Shown here: piece after piece, positions 1 through 8,788 of the stretch
Numbering within the stretch: position 1 is the first letter of the stretch
Layout of the letters: each line of letters begins with the position of its first letter
NCBI RefSeq assembly: GCF_016429065.1
Contig: NZ_JAELTX010000019.1
Coordinates: 1 to 52,343 of the forward strand
DNA length: 52,343 bases
DNA from: Pedobacter sp. ASV17
GTDB lineage: Bacteria > Bacteroidota > Bacteroidia > Sphingobacteriales > Sphingobacteriaceae
Direction of reading: 5' to 3'
Notes under the pieces: generated by a model
Seen by the model: only the letters and a program-made list of their open reading frames with translations
Database searches by the model: none
Told to the model about the DNA's origin: nothing
Made by a program: the position numbers and the translations under genes

Positions 1-642
1 ATTTACGGGCTGATCCACAAATTACAACCATGGGCGCTTATAGGGAACAACCATCATTTAAGTCCATTTGCGGGCGAAGACTTCCAGATGTTTGAAAAAG
101 ATTTGCCTGGAGAAAATAAAGCTGGGCTGAGCTTCCAGGAGCCTTCTGATCAATTGCCGATAGAAACCTGCGAAACGATGAATGATTCATGGGGTTTTAA
201 CCTTACAGACAATAAATACAAATCTGAAAAACAAGTGGTTCACTACTTGGTGGGGGCTGCTGGCCGTAACGCTAATCTGTTGCTCAACGTAGGTCCGATG
301 CCAAATGGTAAAATACAAGAAGAATTTGTAGATACTTTAGAAGCCACAGGTAAATGGATGGCCAAATACGGAGAAACTATTTACGGTACGAAGGGCAATG
401 TCATCAAACCTCAAAAATGGGGCTTAGCTACTAGAAAAGGAAAAACCATTTATGTGCATCTGCTCAATGATAGTGGGGCCGACCATATTGTGCTTCCAGA
501 CTTTGATCAAAACCCAAAGAGTGTGGTGTTTTTTGATAGCGGGGCCAAAGTGCAGTTTAAGTTAGAGAATGACGGATTGCATTTAATGGTGAAAAAAGAT
601 CCCAACTCGATAGATACTATTATCAAATTAGAACTGCCATAA
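1..642 (+). CDS. Alpha-L-fucosidase (GH29), 3' part only
   Basis: The reading frame is open from the first base of the window, so the gene begins upstream; 213 codons plus the stop are visible. The product would hydrolyse terminal alpha-L-fucose from glycans, normally in the periplasm. Recognisable GH29 segments are NHHLSPFAGEDFQMFEKDLPG near the left edge (quoted in part), the ETCETMNDSWGFN block, and LLLNVGPMPNGK, which closes the catalytic barrel. The remainder is the C-terminal beta-sandwich. The catalytic nucleophile region lies upstream and cannot be checked. An in-frame ATG at 88 exists but is internal to the conserved domain, so it is not the start. A strong hairpin follows at 707-745. 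Confidence 0.9.
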   Translation: MYGLIHKLQPWALIGNNHHLSPFAGEDFQMFEKDLPGENKAGLSFQEPSDQLPIETCETMNDSWGFNLTDNKYKSEKQVVHYLVGAAGRNANLLLNVGPMPNGKIQEEFVDTLEATGKWMAKYGETIYGTKGNVIKPQKWGLATRKGKTIYVHLLNDSGADHIVLPDFDQNPKSVVFFDSGAKVQFKLENDGLHLMVKKDPNSIDTIIKLELP

Positions 643-706
643 AGATAGATCCAATTTGAGCGATACAGACCTTGGACAGATTTTTCAAAGTATGTTATCG
701 GATAAA

Positions 707-745
707 ACTGTTGTGGCTATTAAGCTTGTTAATAGCCACAACAGT
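707..745. terminator. Hairpin between convergent fucosidase and dGTPase genes
   Basis: A perfect 17-bp inverted repeat (707-723 and 729-745) with a 5-nt loop sits between the two convergent stop codons. Read on the minus strand the stem is followed by TTTTATC, as expected for an intrinsic terminator of the dGTPase operon. On the plus strand there is no T-run, so its use by the fucosidase gene is less certain. Confidence 0.75.
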
Positions 746-758
746 AGCAAAGCCGTTA

Positions 759-2108
759 TTAAATTGAAGGGAAAGAAATTCCTTTGATCTTGCTATAAAG
801 ATCAACTGCATATAAATCAGTCATGCCCGAAACGAAATCAAGTACACTTTGTACTCTCGAATAAAGGTCCTGCTTTTCGGTATGAAATTGCTTTGGAATG
901 AGCTTAACTAGCTTTTTGTAGTAGTGGGTATCATTATGTACCAATGCCGGCACAAACTCTTCTAACAAACCAGCCATTACCTTGTATCCAGAAACTTCTT
1001 TTTGTATAACCGATTGGTAGTTATAAATTTTCTCAATGGAAACTCTCTCTATTTCTTTCCAAGCGTCTGAATATTGCTTGGGTAGGGAATCTGTTAAGCT
1101 TTTGTTGAAAGTGCCGCTAAGAATGGCTTCCTGCTCTTCGTAAAAAATGTGAGAACATTCGTAAATCAACGTACTAATGGCTTTAGCTCTCAGCAAGCTT
1201 ACTTTGGCATCATCATCCTCTAGGTCATTCTCTAGTCTTTCTATTAAATTTTCACCTTTGCAAAGTGGCAACAACAGATTCTTTACCTCATCAAAGCTTA
1301 AAATTTGCAGGCGATGCGCATCTTCCAAGTCAATAATGCCATAGCAAATATCATCAGCCGCCTCTACTAAAAAGCTCAACGGATGACGGAAATAACCCAA
1401 TGGATTTTCGCTGTCGGCAATCATGCCCAGTTCAGTAGCAAGCGTCCTGAAAATTTCCTTTTCCGATTGGAAGAAACCATATTTTTTGCGGTGCAATAAG
1501 GGCTTTTGATGGCCAAGGATCGACTCACATGGATATTTGCCAATGGCCGCTAAAGTCGCGTAAGTTAAGGCATAAGCACCATTGCCTTTTCCTTCAAAAG
1601 GATGTGTTAAAATACGAATGGCATTGGCGTTACCCTCAAAATGGGTGAAATCCTTTTTTTGTTCTTCGGTAAGTTGGTCTAGATAAACCTTACCTTCCCC
1701 ATTAGTGAAATATCTTGAAATAGCTGCTTCGCCCGAGTGTCCAAAAGCGGGATTGCCCAAGTCGTGCGCCAATGCTGCGGCAGCAACGATGTTGCCCACT
1801 TCGCTCATTAAAGGTACTTCGGTATCAATGTTTGAATTGTCCTTCTTCGTTTGGTTGTAAAAAATACGCCCTAAAGAGCGGCCAACACTAGCCACCTCTA
1901 AACTGTGCGTTAAACGGTTGTGTACAAAAACACTTCCAGGTAAAGGAAATACTTGAGTTTTGTTTTGCAAGCGTCTAAAAGGGGATGAAAAAATCAGTCT
2001 GTCGTAGTCAATCTGAAATTGAGATCTGGCTTCGTCTGTGTCCCTAATCGGCTTTTGCTCATGTCCCCAACGTTTTGCAGACAATAATTTTTTCCATTCC
2101 ATCCTCAT
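759..2108 (-). CDS. dgt: Deoxyguanosinetriphosphate triphosphohydrolase (dGTPase)
   Basis: HD-superfamily phosphohydrolase of 449 residues, predicted to split dGTP (or other dNTPs) into the nucleoside and tripolyphosphate in the cytoplasm and so adjust dNTP pools. Visible signatures are FSSPFRRLQNKTQV near residues 40-53, the metal ligand His68 in NRLTHSLEV, His115-Asp116 in LAHDLGNPAFGH, the family block HFEGNANAIRIL (156-167) and a later metal Asp around 252 in EAADDICYG. Length fits the family. The ATG overlaps the upstream stop as TAATG, so it is probably translationally coupled to the PH-like gene. A second ATG two codons on (2102) is an alternative start. It is the last gene of a five-gene minus-strand operon. 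Confidence 0.93.
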   Translation of the reverse strand: MRMEWKKLLSAKRWGHEQKPIRDTDEARSQFQIDYDRLIFSSPFRRLQNKTQVFPLPGSVFVHNRLTHSLEVASVGRSLGRIFYNQTKKDNSNIDTEVPLMSEVGNIVAAAALAHDLGNPAFGHSGEAAISRYFTNGEGKVYLDQLTEEQKKDFTHFEGNANAIRILTHPFEGKGNGAYALTYATLAAIGKYPCESILGHQKPLLHRKKYGFFQSEKEIFRTLATELGMIADSENPLGYFRHPLSFLVEAADDICYGIIDLEDAHRLQILSFDEVKNLLLPLCKGENLIERLENDLEDDDAKVSLLRAKAISTLIYECSHIFYEEQEAILSGTFNKSLTDSLPKQYSDAWKEIERVSIEKIYNYQSVIQKEVSGYKVMAGLLEEFVPALVHNDTHYYKKLVKLIPKQFHTEKQDLYSRVQSVLDFVSGMTDLYAVDLYSKIKGISFPSI

Positions 2109-2488
2109 TATCCAATTACATAAGTGGCCAGCACTTTTTGCACGTCGTAAACATTTACAGATTTGTTGAATTTCTTTTTGATGCTTGGAAGAATTTCGCT
2201 GGAAATCCAGATTTTTAATTCCGCATCCAAATCGAAGGTGCCAGCGGTTTCTACGCTAAATCTCGAAATACTTTTATAGGTGATAGAAAGATACTCGGTT
2301 TTGCTGCCGGTAAGCCCTTGTATGTCTACAATGATTAATCGCTTATTGGTAAACATGAAGGTATCTCTGAACAATTTAAAACCCAGTTCGATTTTTTCAT
2401 TTTCGATCAGTAATTGTCCGTAATTCTTTAAAAGGTCTTCTTGGCTAACGGTAGAAGCGTTACCCATGATGTTTGAAAAAAGTCCCAT
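2108..2488 (-). CDS. Bacterial PH-like domain protein
   Basis: Small cytoplasmic protein of 126 residues. It has the layout of a bacterial pleckstrin-homology (bPH/YvbH-type) protein: a short helical start (residues 1-25), then alternating strands including GFKLFRDTFMFTNKRLIIVD and EYLSITYKSISRFSVET, and a C-terminal helix with VYDVQKVLATYV. There is no signal peptide or membrane segment. Molecular function is unknown for most members. It lies between an SRPBCC gene and dgt, sharing one base with dgt, so it belongs to the same transcript. The domain call rests on strand pattern and the typical TNKRLIIVD motif. Confidence 0.75.
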   Translation of the reverse strand: MGLFSNIMGNASTVSQEDLLKNYGQLLIENEKIELGFKLFRDTFMFTNKRLIIVDIQGLTGSKTEYLSITYKSISRFSVETAGTFDLDAELKIWISSEILPSIKKKFNKSVNVYDVQKVLATYVIG

Positions 2489-2542
2489 GAATTTGATGAA
2501 TATTTTTCTGCGATGTTAAGTAAAATTTCAAACAATTTGGAC

Positions 2543-2998
2543 TTATTTGGTAAGAAACTTGTCGCCCACTAAATTAAGTTTGAGCCCATGTTCCAAGTAA
2601 GCTTTGCAAGCATCTAAAACAGTGGTAAATCCGCCAGTAGAATCTTTAATCATGGCAATTAAATCGTCACCAGTTTGATGAAAACCATAATTTTTAATGA
2701 CTACATAGGTACGATGTTCATCAACCACAGTAAAATTAAAGTCGATGGTGGTAGCAGGCTCGCCCCATTCTGCAATGATTTTTTGATCGGGCACAATTTC
2801 TTTCACCAGCACTTCGGCCGATACGCCATACATTTCCCAATACCAGGTCACCGTTTTTCCTGCTTCAAGTTTTCCGCTTGCTTTAGTGAACCAAAAATTG
2901 GTGGTAACTGCAGGATCAATAAAAGCATTGAACACTTCGGAAGCAGGTTTTCTGATCAACATTTGGGTTTCTACACAAGGGCTGTTTTTAGGTTCCAT
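2543..2998 (-). CDS. SRPBCC / AHSA1-type protein
   Basis: Protein of 151 residues with the START-like SRPBCC fold: an opening strand with QMLIRKPASEVFNAFIDP (about 11-28), FWFTKASGKLEAGKTVTWYW, a central DFNFTVV strand pair, and a long C-terminal helix ending in CKAYLEHG. AHSA1-like members bind small hydrophobic ligands or act as Hsp90-activator-like domains; the substrate of this one cannot be inferred. No signal peptide is present. It begins 2 bp after the patatin gene stop and is followed 54 bp later by the PH-like gene, so it is operonic. Confidence 0.82.
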   Translation of the reverse strand: MEPKNSPCVETQMLIRKPASEVFNAFIDPAVTTNFWFTKASGKLEAGKTVTWYWEMYGVSAEVLVKEIVPDQKIIAEWGEPATTIDFNFTVVDEHRTYVVIKNYGFHQTGDDLIAMIKDSTGGFTTVLDACKAYLEHGLKLNLVGDKFLTK

Positions 2999-3000
2999 TT

Positions 3001-3867
3001 TTATGAGGCTTTTTGTAAAGAATTTTGTTTGAGCTGTTTGGCTTTTTCGTAGGCCTTTTCTCCAAGTTCAATAAGTTGTGCAGACTTGTGGAAATCGAAA
3101 GTTCCGCAGGCATTTCTGGGAATTTCTACCACCAGGTCGGGCTGGTAATGCTGGATGGTTAATTGTACCAAACGATCTTGGGTAAAATCGTAGGAAGTGT
3201 TCATCAAATCGAAGAAAGATATTTTAGGGGTATTGTTTTTGTTGCTGTTATTCCAGTATCGTTGTAGCCAGTTCCTGCTTTTTTGCTTTGCTTCTTCCTG
3301 TGCTACCAAAGGCTCGTTTCGGCCATTGATGTTCACGGCAACCACCGCACAATCTTCTCTTCTTTTAACGACACTAATTGGAAGCGGGTTGAGTACCCCG
3401 CCATCTACCAATACGGTATCTTGGTCAATCACGGGAGTAAATACCCCTGGAATGGAAATGGTGGAGCGTAGCGCAGCAAACAAATCACCGGATTGGTAAT
3501 GCACTTCCTGCATGTTAAGCATGTCGGTAGCCACGGCCGTAAACGGTATTTTGAGGTTCTCAATTTGTTGGTTTCCCGTAATCTTGGCAATGAGCGTCCA
3601 AATTTTTTCGCCGCGAACAAAACCTCTGGTATTAAAAGTAAAATCTACCAAACTAAATACGTTGCCTCTGGTTAAAGTAGCCAGCCAATCTTTGTATTGT
3701 CCTAAAAATCCAGCACAATACAAGCCACCCACTACGGCGCCCATGGAGCAGCCCACCACCTCGCAAATTTCGTATCCGTCACGCTCTAAGCTTTCAATTA
3801 CCCCAATATGAGCCAAGCCTCTGGCCCCGCCACTGCCTAAAACTAATTGTATCTTTTTCTTGGTCAT
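3001..3867 (-). CDS. Patatin-like phospholipase family protein
   Basis: Predicted serine lipid hydrolase of 288 residues, RssA-like. The oxyanion-hole motif GSGGARG is at 11-17, the nucleophile elbow GCSMG at 39-43 (Ser41), and the catalytic Asp155 in VDGG; these form the Ser-Asp dyad of patatins. There is no signal peptide, so it probably works at the inner face of the membrane on acyl lipids. It lies 2 bp downstream of an alpha/beta hydrolase gene and 2 bp upstream of the SRPBCC gene, implying co-expression of two lipid or ester hydrolases. The exact substrate is not readable from the sequence. Confidence 0.92.
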   Translation of the reverse strand: MTKKKIQLVLGSGGARGLAHIGVIESLERDGYEICEVVGCSMGAVVGGLYCAGFLGQYKDWLATLTRGNVFSLVDFTFNTRGFVRGEKIWTLIAKITGNQQIENLKIPFTAVATDMLNMQEVHYQSGDLFAALRSTISIPGVFTPVIDQDTVLVDGGVLNPLPISVVKRREDCAVVAVNINGRNEPLVAQEEAKQKSRNWLQRYWNNSNKNNTPKISFFDLMNTSYDFTQDRLVQLTIQHYQPDLVVEIPRNACGTFDFHKSAQLIELGEKAYEKAKQLKQNSLQKAS

Positions 3868-3869
3868 AC

Positions 3870-4847
3870 TTATTGGCTAATGTACTTCGATGAAAAGTGT
3901 GTTATGGCTTTTTCTACCGCTGGAATGTCTTTTGAAGTAATAGATGAACCAATCACGTGATTTCCCGTGTTAGGCAAAGCTTGCTTTTCCTTTTTGGTAC
4001 TTCCTAGTTCATCAAACATTTTGAGCATAGCAGGCACGCTCACCACAGGATCCTGTTCCTTTTCGTTCTTGTAATAATAAAGCAAAAGTGTAGGTTGTTT
4101 CACCCCCTCAAAAACAGATTTATTCATGCTGCTTTCCACTAGTTCTTGCAACTGTACTACAGACTCTAAACGGTAGTTCGTGTACCAATATTTTTTGTAG
4201 AGTGGACTTTTGCCATCTACCAAACGTTCTTTTCCGCCTGTTACCAGTCGGGCAATTTGTAATCCCCAAGGATGGGTTAAGATCCAAACTTTATCATCGT
4301 TAATGGCAATATTTGGCGACATTAACACCAAACTATGGATTTCTGGATAAACTGAGGCTAATTTTAAAGCCAATGTTCCACCGGTTGAAGTACCGACTAA
4401 TATCACTTTTTTGCCCAAAGTTTTGCCAATGGCCAAAGCCTGTTTGGCACTTTCCCATAACCTGTCGGCGGTGAAATACTGCATAGGGGCAATGGTGTCA
4501 ATGCCATGGTCGGCCAAGCGGCTTAAATAAAGGTTGGCGTGGATAGATTTCGCAAAATCACGATGCACGGGATTGCCTTCTTCTTTAGATGCTGAAAATC
4601 CATGCAGGTATACCACTGCATATTCAGTTTGTTGGTGGTTGCTGTCTGCCCAAATAATCTCTGCTTCGTTATCTGGTTTCAATCGATGCTGTTTTTCGAG
4701 CTGATTGACATAATCAGATACGGAATTAATCGCGACGGGTTTTGGTAATTCAGTATTGTAAACAGGTTCTTGCACTTTTGGACCTATTAGATAAACAAGG
4801 CCAAACGTAGCGATAACAATGAGGATGATTCTAAAAAAAGTCTTCAT
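3870..4847 (-). CDS. Alpha/beta hydrolase with N-terminal membrane anchor
   Basis: Protein of 325 residues with one hydrophobic N-terminal segment (about 4-23, uncleaved anchor or signal peptide) and an alpha/beta-hydrolase fold. LHGFSASKEE (81-90) is the oxyanion region, GTSTGG (152-157) carries the nucleophile Ser154, Asp266 in NEKEQDPVVS is the likely acid, and His297 in NTGNHVIG the general base. It resembles carboxylesterase/monoacylglycerol-lipase-type enzymes and probably acts on esters at the periplasmic membrane face. It is the first gene of the minus-strand operon and is divergent from the polyprenyl synthase gene, with about 70 bp between starts. Confidence 0.87.
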   Translation of the reverse strand: MKTFFRIILIVIATFGLVYLIGPKVQEPVYNTELPKPVAINSVSDYVNQLEKQHRLKPDNEAEIIWADSNHQQTEYAVVYLHGFSASKEEGNPVHRDFAKSIHANLYLSRLADHGIDTIAPMQYFTADRLWESAKQALAIGKTLGKKVILVGTSTGGTLALKLASVYPEIHSLVLMSPNIAINDDKVWILTHPWGLQIARLVTGGKERLVDGKSPLYKKYWYTNYRLESVVQLQELVESSMNKSVFEGVKQPTLLLYYYKNEKEQDPVVSVPAMLKMFDELGSTKKEKQALPNTGNHVIGSSITSKDIPAVEKAITHFSSKYISQ

Positions 4848-4890
4848 GCGAATAGTTTCATTAAAAATACGCTTTTAATAGAAATTCAAC

Positions 4891-4898
4891 TAAGTTTG
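4891..4898 (+). promoter_or_regulatory. Bacteroidota -7 box for polyprenyl synthase gene
   Basis: TAAGTTTG matches the Bacteroidota -7 consensus TAnnTTTG exactly and ends 18 bp before the ATG at 4917. A possible TTG start at 4896 lies inside this box, which argues for the ATG as the real start. No clear -33 TTG is visible at the usual distance. Confidence 0.6.
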
Positions 4899-4916
4899 CA
4901 AACACATTTTTGCCAG

Positions 4917-5888
4917 ATGCCCGGAATAGATCAAATTAAGCAGCCTATTGCAGCAGAAATTGATGCCTTTGAGGTAAAGTTCAAGGAATCAATGCATAGT
5001 AATGCACCTCTGCTCAATAGAATTACCCACTATATTGTTAAACGAAAAGGAAAGCAAATGCGTCCTATGTTCGTATTTTTTGCGGCCAAACTTTGTGGTG
5101 GTATCGTTGAATCTACGCATAGGGGAGCGGCTTTAGTGGAGCTGTTGCATACCGCAACGCTGGTACATGACGACGTGGTAGACAATGCCTATGAACGTCG
5201 TGGTTTTTTCTCTATTAATGCGCTCTGGAAAAATAAAATTGCCGTTTTAGTGGGCGATTACCTGCTTTCAAAAGGATTATTGCTCTCGGTAAACAACAAC
5301 GATTTTCATTTGTTGAAGATTGTATCGGAAGCGGTGGAACAAATGAGTGAGGGTGAGTTGTTGCAGATTGAAAAGGTGCGCAGAATGGATATCAGCGAAG
5401 AACTGTACTTTAATGTCATCCGTCAAAAAACGGCTTCGTTAATTGCCTCATGCTGTGCTTGTGGTGCTGCCTCAACAGGGGCCTCAGAAGAACTGATTGA
5501 AAAAATGAGGCTGTTTGGAGAGCTGGTGGGTATTGCTTTTCAAATTAAGGATGATACTTTTGATTTTGGAACAGATGATGTAGGCAAACCTTTAGGTATC
5601 GATATCAAAGAAAAGAAAGTGACCTTGCCTTTGATTTATGCTTTAAACAGGGTTGATAAGCCTGAACGTAAGCGCATCATCAATTTAGTGAAAAGTCATA
5701 ACGACGATCCGAAAAAGATTCAGGAGATCATTGATTTTGTGAATGCCAACGAAGGGGTGCATTACGCCAACCAAAAAATGTTAGAATACCAAAACAAGGC
5801 TTTTGAAATACTGCATGGTTTTCCAGAGGGAGATGCTAGAACAGGCCTTGAACAATTGGTTAGATATACTACTGAACGTAAAAAATAA
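4917..5888 (+). CDS. Polyprenyl diphosphate synthase
   Basis: Trans-isoprenyl diphosphate synthase of 323 residues from the chosen ATG. It elongates farnesyl or geranyl diphosphate with isopentenyl diphosphate, probably giving the side chain of menaquinone. The first aspartate-rich motif is HDDVVDNAYERRG (Asp85, Asp86, Asp89) and the second is IKDDTFDFG (Asp212, Asp213, Asp216); both bind magnesium-diphosphate. KRKGKQMRP is the conserved IPP-binding stretch. The frame extends upstream to a TTG at 4896, but that codon sits in a perfect -7 promoter box. The stop overlaps the terC start as TAATG, indicating translational coupling. Chain length cannot be decided by eye. Confidence 0.92.
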   Translation: MPGIDQIKQPIAAEIDAFEVKFKESMHSNAPLLNRITHYIVKRKGKQMRPMFVFFAAKLCGGIVESTHRGAALVELLHTATLVHDDVVDNAYERRGFFSINALWKNKIAVLVGDYLLSKGLLLSVNNNDFHLLKIVSEAVEQMSEGELLQIEKVRRMDISEELYFNVIRQKTASLIASCCACGAASTGASEELIEKMRLFGELVGIAFQIKDDTFDFGTDDVGKPLGIDIKEKKVTLPLIYALNRVDKPERKRIINLVKSHNDDPKKIQEIIDFVNANEGVHYANQKMLEYQNKAFEILHGFPEGDARTGLEQLVRYTTERKK

Positions 5889-6946
5889 TGTCGCACGAAC
5901 TGTTATTTATTGGCGGATTCTTACTCTTTATCGTATTTATCCTTGCCCTTGATTTAGGCCTTTTTAGTAGAAAAGAGCACGTAGTAAGTTTAAAACAAGC
6001 TGGCATCATGAGTTTCGTGATGGTGGTTTTTGCACTTAGTTTCTACCTGTTGCTGATCTTAAAAGGCGATTATCTGCACGGCATTGATAGCATGGCCAAG
6101 CTGGAACAGGTGATTAAGGCGCATAAACACCCTATTAGCATTATTCCAGGTAATTTTGAAGCGAGTTTACAGCTTTACAAACAAAACTTAGGCATTGAGT
6201 TTTTAACGGGCTATGTGGTTGAATATGCGCTTTCGGTAGATAATATCTTTGTCATTGTACTTATTTTCTCCGCTTTTGCAGTGCCTGAGAAATATTACCA
6301 TCGTGTATTGTTCTGGGGTATTTTAGGTGCTATCATCATGAGGTTCATCTTCATTTTTGTAGGTGCTGCCTTAATCAACCAATTCGAATGGATTTTATAC
6401 GTATTCGGTGCTTTCTTGGTATTTACAGGAGTACGAATGTTTTTCTCTAAGGAGGAAGACGATAAAATAGACCCCGAAAACCATCCTGTAGTAAAGTTTG
6501 CCTCACGTTTCTTTAAAATTCATCCTAAATACGAAGGCAAAAAGTTTTTTCATAAAATTGATGGGAAGAAGTTTGTAACGCCACTGTTCTTGGTGTTATT
6601 GATTGTAGAATTTACCGATTTGATTTTCGCGGTAGACTCAATCCCAGCTATTTTCGCGGTGACCAAAGATGCTTATATCGTATTTTTCTCTAATATTTTT
6701 GCCATTATGGGTTTACGTTCCATGTTTTTCCTTTTGGTGAACATTATCCATAAGTTCCACTATCTAAAAACTGGCTTGGCAATATTGTTGGCCTTTATTG
6801 GGGTGAAAATGCTTGGACACGGCTACTTAAAAGCTTGGGGCTTTACCACCGAACATTCTTTGATTATTATTGTGGGTATTTTGGCATTGAGTATCATTGC
6901 TTCATTAGCGTTTCCTAAAAAGAAAAATCATAAATTGGAGGCTTGA
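5888..6946 (+). CDS. TerC family integral membrane protein (Alx-like)
   Basis: Polytopic membrane protein of 352 residues with about eight to nine hydrophobic helices. TerC hallmarks are the acidic intramembrane motifs EYALSVDNIFV (around residue 115) and EFTDLIFAVDSIPAIFA (around 235), and the FSNIFAIMGLRSMFF stretch. A soluble loop with many charged residues separates the two halves (about 190-225). TerC/Alx proteins are linked to metal efflux, notably manganese, and to tellurium resistance or metalation of exported proteins. The ATG shares a base with the stop of the upstream gene. A TlpA-like protein follows after 11 bp. Confidence 0.92.
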   Translation: MSHELLFIGGFLLFIVFILALDLGLFSRKEHVVSLKQAGIMSFVMVVFALSFYLLLILKGDYLHGIDSMAKLEQVIKAHKHPISIIPGNFEASLQLYKQNLGIEFLTGYVVEYALSVDNIFVIVLIFSAFAVPEKYYHRVLFWGILGAIIMRFIFIFVGAALINQFEWILYVFGAFLVFTGVRMFFSKEEDDKIDPENHPVVKFASRFFKIHPKYEGKKFFHKIDGKKFVTPLFLVLLIVEFTDLIFAVDSIPAIFAVTKDAYIVFFSNIFAIMGLRSMFFLLVNIIHKFHYLKTGLAILLAFIGVKMLGHGYLKAWGFTTEHSLIIIVGILALSIIASLAFPKKKNHKLEA

Positions 6947-6957
6947 TAAATGGCCCC

Positions 6958-8211
6958 ATGAAACAAGGATTCCTTTTTTCTATATTGATATGCATTTCGC
7001 TTCATTTGCAAGCAAAAAAATGTGTTTTGATAGCAAATGTTATTGATAGGAGTAGCAAAGAGGTTTATTTGTTTAAAGCAAGTGATAATCCTTTTAAAAC
7101 CCCCGAAAAAGGCAGCCTTTTACAGATCAAGAACAGTCAAATAAGCTTTTCTTTTGATTACGATATTGTAGAGGCCTATATGCTCGTTTTTAAGGAAGAA
7201 CTAGATGAAGGAGCCTATAATGCGGTTCGTTTCTTTCCAAGCGATACCGTGAACATGGAATTGTTCCCATCCGAAGATTTTTCTGTTAGAAATAAAATTG
7301 TTGGCGGTGAATTGAATAAGTTTTATAGCGAATACATTGCATTGCAGCGTAATTTCTACAAAGGTCCGTTGTGGCGAAATAAAATTGGTGAACAGAAAGC
7401 GTTAGAAGAAGCAGGTCTTTTTTTCTCCGAAGAGATGAGCTCACTGATGAAACAGGTGCGGTCTGCCAAAGAAGGTAAAAAAGAGCTGTATGCTAAAATG
7501 AGTGAACTTCAAAACAGTGGTTTGGATATAACTCCTAAAGGAAAGACAGTGAAGAGCGGCCTGGATTCGTTAACAGATGTTTATTACAGCATTGTTTATA
7601 AAGAGTTGGAGAAGAACCAGAATGAAGCAGCACTATTTATCATGTATAAAGACATTCAACCTGCTGAAAAAAACAACACCCTAAGAAGTTTAATCAATAA
7701 GAATTTAAAATGGGCAAGTCATCAATTTCCAAATCATCCCTATACTATACAGCTGATGACTTTTTTGAAAAATCAGGAGCGTTTAAAGGATGAAGCAAAG
7801 TTTGTAGACTTATATGCCGATGATGCCAAAGGCAATGCGGTAAAATTTTCTTCTCTTTTTGGAAATAATAAGCTGATTTTGCTAAATTTTTGGGGCAGTT
7901 GGTGTGGGCCGTGTATCGCAAAAATGGACAAGGTTTTGCCTTTGTACGAAAAATTTAAGGACAAAGGATTTGGAGTGATAAGCGTGGCTAGAGAATATAA
8001 AACCACAAAATCTTGGCAAAACAGGATTAAAGAAAATGGCTTTAAATGGTATAACTTGGTGGAACTGGACAATAAGTATAACTTGACCAACAGCTATGGC
8101 CTGGTGAATGCCGCAGGAAAACTGATTCTTTTAGAACCGTCTTCTGGTAAAATATTGGCTATTGACCCTACCACCGAAGAACTAGCAGAAAAGCTCGCTG
8201 TTTTGTTGTAG
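6958..8211 (+). CDS. TlpA-like thioredoxin-fold protein, exported
   Basis: Protein of 417 residues with an N-terminal signal peptide (MKQGFLFSILICISLHLQA), an N-terminal beta-rich region resembling DUF4369, a helical middle, and a C-terminal TlpA/AhpC-type thioredoxin domain. The redox motif is WGSWCGPC, Cys316 and Cys319. It should work in the periplasm as a disulfide reductase or isomerase. The usual cis-proline loop (for example YGVxxxPT) reads SYGLVNAAGK here, so the cis-Pro appears replaced by Ala/Gly, which is unusual. The frame continues upstream to a TTG at 6943, but the ATG at 6958 gives the clean signal peptide and clears the terC stop. Confidence 0.87.
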   Translation: MKQGFLFSILICISLHLQAKKCVLIANVIDRSSKEVYLFKASDNPFKTPEKGSLLQIKNSQISFSFDYDIVEAYMLVFKEELDEGAYNAVRFFPSDTVNMELFPSEDFSVRNKIVGGELNKFYSEYIALQRNFYKGPLWRNKIGEQKALEEAGLFFSEEMSSLMKQVRSAKEGKKELYAKMSELQNSGLDITPKGKTVKSGLDSLTDVYYSIVYKELEKNQNEAALFIMYKDIQPAEKNNTLRSLINKNLKWASHQFPNHPYTIQLMTFLKNQERLKDEAKFVDLYADDAKGNAVKFSSLFGNNKLILLNFWGSWCGPCIAKMDKVLPLYEKFKDKGFGVISVAREYKTTKSWQNRIKENGFKWYNLVELDNKYNLTNSYGLVNAAGKLILLEPSSGKILAIDPTTEELAEKLAVLL

Positions 8212-8220
8212 TGTCTTTTA

Positions 8221-8784
8221 TTATTTCACCCGTTTCTTATTGTCACTTACAAAAGCCTCCCAGCCAGTATAAGTTTTGCTTTTCCCAGAGGTCGATATCT
8301 TTTGAAAAGAATGACAAACTGCGACAGCCAAACCGTCGGTAGCATCTAAAAATTCGGGAGTTTCGTTAAAGTTGAGCAAACGCTGTAGCATGGCGGCTAC
8401 CTGCTCCTTACTTGCCGTACCTTTGCCCGTGATTGATTGTTTGATTTTCCGCGGTGCATATTCCGTTACCGTAAGATTTCTAGACAGTGCAGCGGCCATG
8501 GTTACTCCTTGGGCTCTGCCCAGTTTGAGCATTACCTGTACGTTTTTGCCATAAAAGGGAGCCTCAATGGCCAAAGCATCAGGTTTGTAATTTTCGATAA
8601 GACCAATGGTTTTTTCGAAAATACGTTGAAGCTTCAGAAAATGGTCATCCAAGTGGTCAAGACGTATAACGCCCAGGCTCAGGAGCTCCATCTTACTGCC
8701 CTTTTCCAAAATCACTCCGTAGCCCATAATTGCCGTTCCTGGGTCTACCCCTAAAATAACACGTTCCTTTTTTTCAACCAACAT
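8221..8784 (-). CDS. ruvC: Holliday junction resolvase RuvC
   Basis: Crossover junction endodeoxyribonuclease of 187 residues that cuts four-way DNA junctions as a dimer together with RuvAB. The RNase H-like acidic residues are all present: Asp14 in LGVDPGTA, Glu74 in AIEAPFYGKN, and Asp147/Asp150 in FLDATDGLAVA, with the three-residue spacing seen in E. coli RuvC. The C-terminal 25 residues are a basic tail. It converges on the TlpA-like gene with 9 bp between stop codons. A perfect -7 promoter box lies only 4 bp upstream of the ATG, suggesting a very short or absent leader. Confidence 0.96.
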   Translation of the reverse strand: MLVEKKERVILGVDPGTAIMGYGVILEKGSKMELLSLGVIRLDHLDDHFLKLQRIFEKTIGLIENYKPDALAIEAPFYGKNVQVMLKLGRAQGVTMAAALSRNLTVTEYAPRKIKQSITGKGTASKEQVAAMLQRLLNFNETPEFLDATDGLAVAVCHSFQKISTSGKSKTYTGWEAFVSDNKKRVK

Positions 8785-8788
8785 GGTA

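Noticed and set aside
4896..4916. TTG start for the polyprenyl synthase
   Set aside because: The codon lies inside an exact -7 promoter box, so it would not be transcribed; the ATG at 4917 is used.
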